Position numbers and translations under genes: made by a program. Of a DNA stretch of 24,912 bases, positions 15,675-22,711 are shown piece after piece. The notes under the pieces are model-generated. The model was not told the DNA's origin, searched no databases, and saw only the letters and a program-made list of their open reading frames with translations. The DNA comes from a virus. Positions within the stretch are counted from its first letter, which is position 1. Each line of letters starts with the position of its first letter. The stretch spans positions 1 through 24,912 of the IMG/VR virus record IMGVR_UViG_3300025652_000508; one strand, written 5' to 3'.

Positions 15675-17863
15675 TATGTAATCAACTCCGATATTAAGCC
15701 ATTGATCTGCAACGGCATGGGTTCTTCTTGCTCAATAGTAACTTGAGGACTTCTGCTATATCCTAAAAGCCTAACCTCTTTATTACCTTTAAATCCAGTA
15801 ATATTATTAACAGCCCTGTTATTTACCTTAATAGACTCAGAATCTTTTAGGTTAAGAACTACTGTACTTATACCGCGCACATCACCTGTAACTGGCCCAT
15901 TAGCTGCTACAGTGTCTATTGGATTAGTTATTATTTTAGATGTATACTTTTTACCTACATAAAAATGAGTATAACTACTATGCCCTGTCATAGTAATATT
16001 CCCACTAGTTACAGTAAATTCACCTAAGTAAACTTTATTAGTACCATCATACCCAATTACATCTACAGTACCGCTAGAATACAAACTACTTACACTTACA
16101 GTACCGCTGCCATAAGCTACATAAAGATAGTTATCTAAGCCAATATCATCAAGAAACTCAGACAATACATAGTTATTATTAACGTCTTGCTGGTAAGTAA
16201 ACAGTCTATCACCTATTGCGGTTGTTGCTTTATAGCTGCCTTGCGATGTTAAACCTGTCCAAGCCGCACGTTTTTCTGCTCTGTTAGAACTAAACAACGC
16301 CATATCACCATCAGCCATAACCAAAGCTGCATATGATTCAGCAGTATTAAATCCAGAATGCACAACTGCTATATCTACAGGTGTTTTAATAAGATGCGTA
16401 GCTACAGTAGATATTGCTGTAGAAATATATGCATCCTCTGCATCAGAATATATGTACTCCCGAATAGCCCTACCACCGCGCTCAACAAAAATAGTTGCAC
16501 CATCAATAGAAGTAGGCAAAACAAACTCACTACCAAATGGCGTTTGTTTTCTTATCTGTGCGTTAGTAGGTGTAATAGCTTGATTAAGGTATGTAGGAAC
16601 ATACAATTCATCTGACAGTGTAAATATCTGCAAGTCACGATTAGATCTCATGTATCTAATTTCATTAACGTCACCAGTGGCAGCTACTAGATTTATTGCA
16701 TCTGTATCTTCACCTTCACCAACATTGTAATCAAAAAACTCACCAAGCGAAGACATCCATATCGTATCTGGTTCAGCCAAAGTACCGCCAAAACAAAGTC
16801 TATTTTCATGGAATGTTACTGAAGCTGGGTATCCACGCAATGCAGAGAACGCTTGCTCGTCCCAATTAGTTGTTGCACCATTTGATGTTATTTTTACAAA
16901 GCCACCACCATCTTCTGATTCGTTTGCATTAGCTGATGCATTAACTGTATATGTATTTATATCTAATATTTCTACAACAGTTCTGCTTCCGTTTATGCTG
17001 CTAGCATTTATCCCACCAACTGCCACTGCATCAGATATAGTTAAGGCACTACCTACTATTAACCCATGTGATAAATGAGTAATCTCAATCGTACTGCTAC
17101 CATTTCTTGTTCGTAATGGATTTGTAACAGTTAGCCTTGTTGATAATTCTTTTACAACAGTGCCGATTGCTTGTGTGGTACTGTTTACAGATGTTATTAC
17201 AATCTCATTGCCACCATATCTAACAGTTACACCAATATGTTTACCTGTTGTATCCCAATAAGGTGCGCTTGTAGTAATAGTTCTATTGCTACCTGTTGCG
17301 GGATTGCTTGAAGATAATGTTACATTTGTAGAATAAAACGAACTATATGGTTGATATGTATCTTTATTGTCATAGCTTGTATCAAAGCTAAATACACTAA
17401 GCTCAAATGCTGTAAGTGATGTACGCGTAAGCATACGAGGCGCAAACAGCGGATGGCATATAAACATTACATCACCATACTGTGCTGTATTGTACTGGCG
17501 TAAATAATCTTTATCAAAAGGCAGCACATTATTTTGAGTGTCAGCAGTTATAGTTGATACTAAACTAACTGTACCATCAGTTAACAACCTCCAGCAGAAT
17601 ATATAAGCTTCACCTATACCAATTACATACTGCTCGTTATCATCAAATATAAAAGGAGCTAAGTGTAAGTCTTTATTAGTACGTGTATTCTTATATATAA
17701 ACTTAGTGCCGTGTCGTTTCTTTACTGCACCTTCTGGCAATACAATCATGTTTTCTAAGCTTTGCGCAGACGCAGCATAGATAGGACTATCAGTCCTCAT
17801 TATAGTATTGTCGCTTATTTCGCCGTACTGAAAGCTATTCTGTGGTATTCTTACTTTCTGCAT
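15674..17863 (-). CDS. Tail tubular protein B (nozzle), gp12-like
   Basis: The 729-residue protein is close to T7 gp12 (794), which forms the nozzle at the end of the short tail. The N-terminus carries the typical opening: IPQNSFQYGEISDNTIMRTD, followed by Y-A-A-SAQSLENMIVLPEGAV and KKRHGTKFI (residues 5-55). This pattern is shared by podovirus tubular B and related stabilisation proteins. The remaining sequence is beta-rich and low in charged helices, as expected of a propeller-based nozzle. Its ATG shares a base with the stop of the gp11-like gene (TAATG). No signal peptide or catalytic motif is seen. Position next to tail tubular A and the internal proteins makes this one of the safest calls in the window. 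Confidence 0.85.
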   Translation of the reverse strand: MQKVRIPQNSFQYGEISDNTIMRTDSPIYAASAQSLENMIVLPEGAVKKRHGTKFIYKNTRTNKDLHLAPFIFDDNEQYVIGIGEAYIFCWRLLTDGTVSLVSTITADTQNNVLPFDKDYLRQYNTAQYGDVMFICHPLFAPRMLTRTSLTAFELSVFSFDTSYDNKDTYQPYSSFYSTNVTLSSSNPATGSNRTITTSAPYWDTTGKHIGVTVRYGGNEIVITSVNSTTQAIGTVVKELSTRLTVTNPLRTRNGSSTIEITHLSHGLIVGSALTISDAVAVGGINASSINGSRTVVEILDINTYTVNASANANESEDGGGFVKITSNGATTNWDEQAFSALRGYPASVTFHENRLCFGGTLAEPDTIWMSSLGEFFDYNVGEGEDTDAINLVAATGDVNEIRYMRSNRDLQIFTLSDELYVPTYLNQAITPTNAQIRKQTPFGSEFVLPTSIDGATIFVERGGRAIREYIYSDAEDAYISTAISTVATHLIKTPVDIAVVHSGFNTAESYAALVMADGDMALFSSNRAEKRAAWTGLTSQGSYKATTAIGDRLFTYQQDVNNNYVLSEFLDDIGLDNYLYVAYGSGTVSVSSLYSSGTVDVIGYDGTNKVYLGEFTVTSGNITMTGHSSYTHFYVGKKYTSKIITNPIDTVAANGPVTGDVRGISTVVLNLKDSESIKVNNRAVNNITGFKGNKEVRLLGYSRSPQVTIEQEEPMPLQINGLISELIT

Positions 17864-18441
17864 TAGCTACGCCTTTGTGCTATAAACCTTGATGTCATTA
17901 ACTTGCGTGTTGTTTGTTGTTGCGAGTCAAGTCGTCTAGCTTTTATCATTTGTCGCTCACCTTGCTGATCCATCATTTGCGCTAGGTTAGCGTCTCTAGC
18001 GATTGATAGTGATAGCATTGCGGCTACTTGGAACTCTACAGCTAATGTAAAGTAGGAAGGCCAAGAAGATTCGCTGGCTCTGTATATATAATCAGCAACA
18101 ACAACTTCTTCTGTAGTTGTATCACAATATACTTTATCGCCATATGTGTCATATATTATTGGGTCGTCGTTAACTGTAACAGCACTAAGCATAAGAAGAT
18201 CTGATGGCATTTGGTATGCTGCATCATATCTGCTAGTAGGTGCTGCAGCTAATCTGTTTAATACTTGTTGGTTTGTAGCAAATCGCCAGCGTGTACTTGT
18301 CAACGCGGCTCTTGCTATGTCCTCGTACATTGCGTCAACTACATCAGCTTCGGCTGTACCTTCATCAAACGATGAAATAGGAGAACCGCCCATAAGGACG
18401 GAAGCGCGTGAACATACTTTTATTGGTGTATTTGCTGGCAT
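17863..18441 (-). CDS. Tail tubular protein A (adaptor), gp11-like
   Basis: The 192-residue protein matches T7 gp11 (196) in length and position. It has the usual pattern of a helical N-terminus (VCSRASVLMGGSPISSFDEG, residues 8-27), then EADVVDAMYEDIARAALTS and WRFATNQQ, a common motif pattern in tail tubular A proteins (about residues 30-58). A beta-rich middle follows, and the C-terminus is long, helical and R/Q-rich. Tubular A forms a 12-fold ring joining the portal to the nozzle. It is the first gene after the capsid hairpin, so its expression may depend on read-through or on a separate promoter, as for the corresponding T7 gene after Tphi. No promoter is seen in its 50-base leader. Confidence 0.85.
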   Translation of the reverse strand: MPANTPIKVCSRASVLMGGSPISSFDEGTAEADVVDAMYEDIARAALTSTRWRFATNQQVLNRLAAAPTSRYDAAYQMPSDLLMLSAVTVNDDPIIYDTYGDKVYCDTTTEEVVVADYIYRASESSWPSYFTLAVEFQVAAMLSLSIARDANLAQMMDQQGERQMIKARRLDSQQQTTRKLMTSRFIAQRRS

Positions 18442-18467
18442 TTCTTCAACCTATATATTGGAGTTAA

Positions 18468-18485
18468 AGGGGGCTTTCGCCCCCT
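18468..18485 (-). terminator. GC-rich hairpin after the capsid gene (attenuator-like terminator)
   Basis: On the transcribed strand this reads AGGGGGC-GAAA-GCCCCCT: a perfect 7-bp stem, six of them G-C pairs, closed by a GNRA-type GAAA tetraloop. It begins 7 bases after the capsid stop codon. The following bases are TTAACTCC, so the U-tract is very short. It is therefore likely a leaky terminator or an mRNA-stabilising hairpin rather than a full stop. T7 has its main terminator Tphi at the same place, just after the capsid gene, where it reduces but does not abolish downstream tail-gene expression. Confidence 0.75.
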
Positions 18486-18491
18486 AAAATA

Positions 18492-19301
18492 TTAGTTGTT
18501 GTCTAGAACTTCGTAAACGCCATTGTTGTCGATTACTACTGAACCCATTGACATCATTGATGTAGCTAGGTGTGCAACCTTTTGCGGTACATAGTTAAGC
18601 TCTGTTGCAACATCAGAGTTAATACCGATACCAACTGATGATGTATGGTATGCAAAGTTTTTACCACCAGCAACAGCAGACGTTGAGAAGATCTTAAATC
18701 CTAAGAACTCTTTCATTGTCATACCACCAGCAAATGGTAGGCTTTGTGGCCCAACATAATCACTTGATGCGAACTCATTAATGTTAAACAAGTCAGTGTA
18801 TCCAGCTGGAGACATAGCAATATAACGCTGTCCGTCTTCTGGAATGTCAGCTGTACCCATTGTTTCAAACAATGTTAGTAAGTCAGCTTTTGCTAATGCG
18901 CCAGATGTGTCAGCGATTTGCGTTGAGTTTGCACCAGCATCCATTGCTGCTGTGATTAACTCATCTGTTTTACGGCCTAATGCGGCAGCAGCAGATTGAG
19001 CTACAACTTGACGCTCATTGATGTTGATCTTTAATTCGTCCAACTTATCAATGTATTCCGCTGCGTAGTAGTCAGCCATTGTGACTTCTACGTTAGTGTG
19101 CGCTAGTTCCATTGCTGTAACATCTCCGTTACGTGCTTTGGTTGACGCTGTGCCTGTTCCGATTTTCTGGAATCTTGCTACTGATGCAGATACATTTGTT
19201 GAACGTACTGTGTTGCGAAGCTTAGAACCCATGCGTTGATACGCCATGTGGACTTCAGTTTCGAACTGCTTAATAAAAGCTTGGTCGATAGTATTAGCCA
19301 T
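18492..19301 (-). CDS. Major capsid protein
   Basis: The 269-residue protein follows the scaffold region and is the only candidate for the head shell protein. Its N-terminus (MANTIDQAFIKQFETEVHMA) and helix-then-beta layout fit podovirus capsid proteins of the HK97-type fold. A long N-terminal arm and helix (about 5-30) precede a variable loop with GTGTASTKARNGDVTAM (about 48-64). A spine helix (about 108-122) and a P-loop/A-domain part (PLPFAGGMTMKEFLGFKIF, about 188-206) follow. It is shorter than T7 gp10A (345) and resembles marine podovirus capsid proteins. It has a moderate site, AGGAAAAG, before the ATG, its own 78-base leader, and a strong hairpin directly after the stop, as expected for the most abundant product. 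Confidence 0.85.
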   Translation of the reverse strand: MANTIDQAFIKQFETEVHMAYQRMGSKLRNTVRSTNVSASVARFQKIGTGTASTKARNGDVTAMELAHTNVEVTMADYYAAEYIDKLDELKININERQVVAQSAAAALGRKTDELITAAMDAGANSTQIADTSGALAKADLLTLFETMGTADIPEDGQRYIAMSPAGYTDLFNINEFASSDYVGPQSLPFAGGMTMKEFLGFKIFSTSAVAGGKNFAYHTSSVGIGINSDVATELNYVPQKVAHLATSMMSMGSVVIDNNGVYEVLDNN

Positions 19302-19379
19302 TTTCTTTTCCTAAATATAAAGTTTCGGTTACTCGGGTATCCGTTCCTTCACATCGACAAGGGTATCCAAATGGGCCTT
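19302..19379 (-). other. Capsid gene leader with direct repeat GGATACCC
   Basis: This 78-base leader between the GNAT-like gene and the capsid gene contains two direct copies of GGATACCC on the transcribed strand (top-strand gggtatcc at 19335-19342 and 19361-19368), 26 bases apart. The downstream copy sits in CGGATACCCG, which can form only a 3-bp mini-hairpin. An AT-rich TTTATATTTAGG lies near the ribosome binding site, but no -35 element is found at the right distance. The repeats may bind a regulator or phage polymerase; the evidence is only positional. Confidence 0.3.
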
Positions 19380-19901
19380 TCAGTGCATCACGGGCCGTGA
19401 TGTTTCACTATAAGCACTTTTTTGTGGGGAAATGCAACGCACAAAATCAACATAGTGGTTAGAATTAAACTCAGTTACACCTATTGCTTCAAAGCCTAAC
19501 CATGCTGCCCAATCCAACATAAACTGGTGATCGCTTAATATACGCATAGACATTTCGTCCTGTGTTCTATCAAAAAATGTTATCAACATGCGTGATCCAC
19601 GCGCTATAGATGTAAAGTTTTTCTTAATATTCTTAGAAAACATTGCAAAAAACTGTGGTGTTTCTCTGTTATCTTCGTACCAAAGGCCAGATATTGCAGT
19701 AAATACTTCACCTTCTTTGCGTACTAAGTAGCAATCAGAGTATTTCATCATCTCTTCAATGCATTCTCTGACGTTATGGTAGCCAAGGAGATTTATCTCC
19801 CTGACATTTTCTGGACTCAAGTTAGAAATTACTTCTTCTACATGATCTTTTGTAAAAGGAGTTAGGTAAAAATTACCACGCTTTATTATCTTAGCTTCCA
19901 T
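19380..19901 (-). CDS. GNAT-like protein in the structural module (gp13-like candidate)
   Basis: The 173-residue protein has the layout of an N-acetyltransferase-like fold: an opening strand with the pattern NFYLTPFTKDHVEEVISNLS (about 10-29), where a T-x-x-D-x-x-E pattern starts the first helix, then CYLVRKEGEVFTAISGLWYE (about 57-76) as a beta hairpin, a helix, and FMLDWAAWLGFEAIGVTEFN (about 126-145), the usual end of GNAT domains. T7 gp13, a small virion-morphogenesis protein, has the same GNAT-like look. I do not see a convincing acetyl-CoA loop (Q/R-x-x-G-x-G/A), so catalysis is doubtful. It lies between scaffold and capsid, not between gp12 and gp14 as in T7, and overlaps the scaffold end by 11 bases. 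Confidence 0.6.
   Translation of the reverse strand: MEAKIIKRGNFYLTPFTKDHVEEVISNLSPENVREINLLGYHNVRECIEEMMKYSDCYLVRKEGEVFTAISGLWYEDNRETPQFFAMFSKNIKKNFTSIARGSRMLITFFDRTQDEMSMRILSDHQFMLDWAAWLGFEAIGVTEFNSNHYVDFVRCISPQKSAYSETSRPVMH
19386..19402 (-). repeat. Inverted repeat at the end of the GNAT-like gene, upstream of capsid
   Basis: CATCACGG-n-CCGTGATG is a perfect inverted repeat with 8-base arms around a single base. Because a 1-base loop is impossible in RNA, the hairpin would use a 6-bp stem (CATCAC/GTGATG) with a GGCCC loop. Flanking GTG and CAC allow partial extension of the stem. It lies in the last codons of the GNAT-like gene, so the coding sequence and the structure overlap. No U-tract follows, which argues against an intrinsic terminator; an operator or RNA-processing site before the capsid gene fits better. 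Confidence 0.45.
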
Positions 19902-20622
19902 AAAGCTTCTTAAAGCCAGCCTCTACTTGCCGAACAAATGCTGGATCATTCTTACTCCAGTATCTAGGATCTTGCATCATTTCCTTTAAGCTATCTTCTG
20001 AAAGACCAGCAGCAGGGGTAGCATCACCAGCAAATGAGCCATCTTTCATAGCTTCTTGAATTGCTTCCATAGCTATAACACCTTCATGTGTTTCCATCAT
20101 GCGCTCGATTGCTGGCATAGTTTCGCTAGGGAAGAACTTAGTGGCGAACATTGAAGCTGACTCAATGCGCTGATCTGCATTCTCCCCTAGCTTTGCAGCT
20201 TCAGCATCAAGATCAGGAGCAGACCCATCCAATGCTTGAAGATACATTTCAATACCTTTTTCAAACTTATCTTGACCAAACCCATTATCAAATGATTGGT
20301 CAGCCCACCATTTTAATAGCTCGTTATCAACAGCATCTTCATTATCTACAAAGTCTGGCAATGAATATTCGCCAGCAGATGCAGGGCGTTCAGCATTTTT
20401 AGTTGAATCAAACTCTTCTTTAAACTGTGCGCGTAAGTCTTCTTCTTTAGTACCTAGCTTAGACTCTAACTCTTTATAAGCTTTAGCTAAATCTTCACCG
20501 CTTTTGTATTTTTCTGGCAACCATTCTGGTCTAGCTGGAGCCGCGTCTTCAGCAACTACGAAGTCACGCTCTTCTGCTTCACCATGTGTAGACTGCTCTG
20601 ATCCTACTGGTATGTCATTCAT
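19891..20622 (-). CDS. Capsid assembly scaffolding protein, gp9-like
   Basis: The 243-residue acidic protein carries the usual features of podovirus scaffolds (T7 gp9 has 307). It has an acidic, disordered N-terminus (about 1-30), then WLPEKYKSGEDLAKAYKELE (about 34-53), the recognisable WLPEKFKs-type segment followed by K-S-x-E-D-L-A-K-A-Y. A GEYSLPDF segment follows at about 83-90, then helical, acidic regions and a short basic C-terminus with FVRQVEAGFKKLYGS (about 229-243) that would bind the capsid protein. Its start overlaps the Bbp19-like stop by four bases (ATGA). The protein guides procapsid assembly and then leaves the head. Confidence 0.85.
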   Translation of the reverse strand: MNDIPVGSEQSTHGEAEERDFVVAEDAAPARPEWLPEKYKSGEDLAKAYKELESKLGTKEEDLRAQFKEEFDSTKNAERPASAGEYSLPDFVDNEDAVDNELLKWWADQSFDNGFGQDKFEKGIEMYLQALDGSAPDLDAEAAKLGENADQRIESASMFATKFFPSETMPAIERMMETHEGVIAMEAIQEAMKDGSFAGDATPAAGLSEDSLKEMMQDPRYWSKNDPAFVRQVEAGFKKLYGS

Positions 20623-20879
20623 TTGTTTTTACTCCTATGTGCATGATTAATGCGAGCCTCTATAATGCCAACAATAAATCGTTGACCTTCATGGTGTCGC
20701 AATTCTTCTGAGTTCACATTAGGCCCATGTACCATTTCAATAGTTATGGAGCGCAAATACTTTTTAACAGCTTCCCCAGCAGGGGTACTAAACACTTCTG
20801 CTACATTTTGGCTTATCTCAAGATCTTGACTTGTTGCTCTTTGATAGCCGTCGATTCCAATATTAACCTTGTTGCTCAA
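20619..20879 (-). CDS. Bbp19-like small protein between portal and scaffold
   Basis: The 86-residue frame begins with TTG at 20879, inside the last codons of the portal gene (17-base overlap). An AAGGTGA site lies about six bases upstream, which supports this unusual start. Residues 30-81 show the pattern FSTPAGEAVKKYLRSITIE, then VNSEELRHHEGQRFIVGIIEARI, which resembles the Bbp19-like phage domain (F-x-T/S-P-x-G near the start, E-G-x-R in the middle). Such small proteins lie next to portal genes in many podoviruses, but their role is not known to me. It may be a virion or packaging accessory. A product starting at a later in-frame codon would lose part of this pattern. Confidence 0.6.
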   Translation of the reverse strand: MSNKVNIGIDGYQRATSQDLEISQNVAEVFSTPAGEAVKKYLRSITIEMVHGPNVNSEELRHHEGQRFIVGIIEARINHAHRSKNK

Positions 20880-22404
20880 TCATTTCACCTTGCTGTTGCT
20901 GCGCTTGTTGTTGCGCCATTTGTTGCGCTAATGCAGCTATTTGTTTACGCTGTTCTTCATCGCGAATCAAGCTTTCAGGTACACCAAACTTTTTAGCTAG
21001 GTGTATAGCTGTTTTTTCACCATCAATTAATAGCTGCAACATCTCTGGCCCAAACGTACCAGCGACCATCTCAAGGAAGCGTCCAACACTAGAAATATCT
21101 TGGTTAGATTGCGCTTGAGCTAGCGGAGAAACGGAACGTATCTTAACTTCACGTCCATTTACTGTAGGTACATCAATACGTCCTTGCTTTTTAAGGATGT
21201 AAATAACGCGCTGTAGTACAGGTTGCACCAATTCAGCTTGTAATCTACCGAAAGCAGCACCCATACGCCTAGAAAGATCTGCCATACGCTCCGCTACTTC
21301 TGTAGCTGACGCTGGTGTCTTGTCTGGATTGCCTAACATATCGTTATATAGCGCACGTTTTATGTTTTGACGCATATCACCAAGCACTAATTGAGCTACA
21401 TCGAAGTTTCCAGCTGCACGAATAGGCTGTAATCCGCTAGATCCCATAGCTTTTGGGATGATAGATCCTGGGACTAACTGTATTGTATCTGGATTTATAA
21501 CGCCATCATCTTCCATTTGATATATGCCAGAGATAGCCATCTGTGCGTTCTCAAGTATCATTTCAATGGTAAGATTTGTAGTTTTAATAGCAGATAGAGC
21601 GTTAATTAATGGGCCGCGACCATAAACTTCGCCAGCACACTTAGACCAACGGAAGCATATGAATGGATTTGAACCGCTGCCCCTCATTTGTTTGTAGTTT
21701 AGTATAGTATTCGTAGTCATACAGAAGGCATAGCTTAGATAAGCCTCCTCATTCTTTACAGAATAGTCTCTACATACAACTTCAAGTACAGTTGTTGTCT
21801 TATCTGACCCCATATAGTTCATAACTTTAGGATCAAGCGTACCATTTGGGTACATCATAGCTAAATGATCGTACTTTACACCCTTTCTTTCACGGAAAAC
21901 GTGGTCAATTCTATCATCTGGGCCAGTATCTAGCACCACATGAGGCAATGGTATGGCAGAAAAGTTGACAGGACTAAGCGCATCGCCCTCTTCTACGCAT
22001 AAAACACCAGTACCAACCGCTAAATCCATGAAGGATTCGTGTACTTCTTGGCTAAAGTTAGAGTTTTGTAGTATCTCAAAGACGTATTCTGTTACTTCAT
22101 CAAGCTCGTTATCAACAGATTCGCGCTGATTTGGAGGAACTTCACTACCAGCCATGAGATCAGCCCACCTAGCAAAATTAGGTACAAGCCCAGATTGGAG
22201 GCGACTAGCAAACTCTTGAACACCAACCACCGCAGTCTCGTCAAATATGCGATCATCGCGTCTTTGCCCAGCAGTTTCAGCGTAAAAACTTTCACGTTGA
22301 GGTAGTGCATATTCATAGCACTCCTCGAACAACGGAACCCAGTTCTCGCGAAAGGACTTGGCTTTCTCATACTTTTGTATGTACTGCTTGGCTGTTTTAT
22401 CCAT
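20863..22404 (-). CDS. Head-tail connector (portal) protein, gp8-like
   Basis: At 513 residues it is close to T7 gp8 (536). The N-terminus (residues 3-40) shows the typical opening: KTAKQYIQKYEKAKSFRENW, then LFEECYEYALPQRESF. The middle has FDETAVVGVQEFASRLQSGL (about 53-72) and PFICFRWSKCAGEVYGRGP (about 247-265), patterns I know from podovirus connector proteins. The C-terminal third includes TPASATEVAERM (about 361-372) and ends in a glutamine-rich tail (about 487-513). The portal is a 12-mer ring through which DNA is packaged and ejected and onto which tubular A docks. The ATG overlaps the previous stop by one base (TAATG). Confidence 0.9.
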   Translation of the reverse strand: MDKTAKQYIQKYEKAKSFRENWVPLFEECYEYALPQRESFYAETAGQRRDDRIFDETAVVGVQEFASRLQSGLVPNFARWADLMAGSEVPPNQRESVDNELDEVTEYVFEILQNSNFSQEVHESFMDLAVGTGVLCVEEGDALSPVNFSAIPLPHVVLDTGPDDRIDHVFRERKGVKYDHLAMMYPNGTLDPKVMNYMGSDKTTTVLEVVCRDYSVKNEEAYLSYAFCMTTNTILNYKQMRGSGSNPFICFRWSKCAGEVYGRGPLINALSAIKTTNLTIEMILENAQMAISGIYQMEDDGVINPDTIQLVPGSIIPKAMGSSGLQPIRAAGNFDVAQLVLGDMRQNIKRALYNDMLGNPDKTPASATEVAERMADLSRRMGAAFGRLQAELVQPVLQRVIYILKKQGRIDVPTVNGREVKIRSVSPLAQAQSNQDISSVGRFLEMVAGTFGPEMLQLLIDGEKTAIHLAKKFGVPESLIRDEEQRKQIAALAQQMAQQQAQQQQGEMIEQQG

Positions 22405-22649
22405 TAACTAAACCGATCTAAGAATCCACCACCGCCAGCTTTAAACAAAGAACGACGACCTTTACCGCCGCGCATAGCTTTACTTTCAGCGCGTGACTCT
22501 ACTGCTTCACCAATATCCTCACGTTTCTGTTCTGCTTTTTCATCAATTTCTGCACGTTTTGCATCTTCTGCTGCTATACGAGCATTAGCTGCTTCTCTTG
22601 CCTCGCGATCTATATCGGCTTGGCTTCTTCTGCTACCGCCACCACACAT
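22404..22649 (-). CDS. Small MCGGGS protein between terminase and portal
   Basis: I start this gene at ATG 22649, not at an upstream start, because AGGAGA lies about six bases before 22649. The 81-residue product begins MCGGGSRRSQADI, continues as a charged, alanine/glutamate-rich helix (about 9-57) and ends in a basic, glycine-rich tail (GGKGRRSLFKAGGGGFLDRF, about 60-79). Cys2 after the initiator is conspicuous. Small proteins that begin with a Cys-Gly-rich motif and end in a glycine/arginine-rich tail lie at this position in many marine podoviruses; their role is unknown. No signal peptide is present. Confidence 0.7.
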   Translation of the reverse strand: MCGGGSRRSQADIDREAREAANARIAAEDAKRAEIDEKAEQKREDIGEAVESRAESKAMRGGKGRRSLFKAGGGGFLDRFS

Positions 22650-22711
22650 GTTATTCTCCTTGGTTGTTTTACATTGGTTGGCACAGAAAAGAATAATTTT
22701 CAATGCACAAT
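22650..22711 (-). promoter_or_regulatory. Gap after large terminase with shared TCTAAATTGTGC motif (candidate control site)
   Basis: The 62-base gap begins at the terminase stop. TCTAAATTGTGC (top-strand 22705-22716, overlapping the stop) is identical to the sequence at the end of the gp16-like gene, and TTGTGCATTG (22701-22710) matches TTGTGCGTTG found upstream of the fibre and capsid genes except at one base. The rest is AT-rich and ends with AGGAGA before the MCGGGS gene. I see no convincing sigma70 promoter. Confidence 0.3.

Noticed and set aside
19302-19330. TTTATATT as a sigma70 -10 box for the capsid gene
   Set aside because: No -35-like hexamer at 16-18 bases upstream; the sequence is simply AT-rich leader next to the ribosome binding site.
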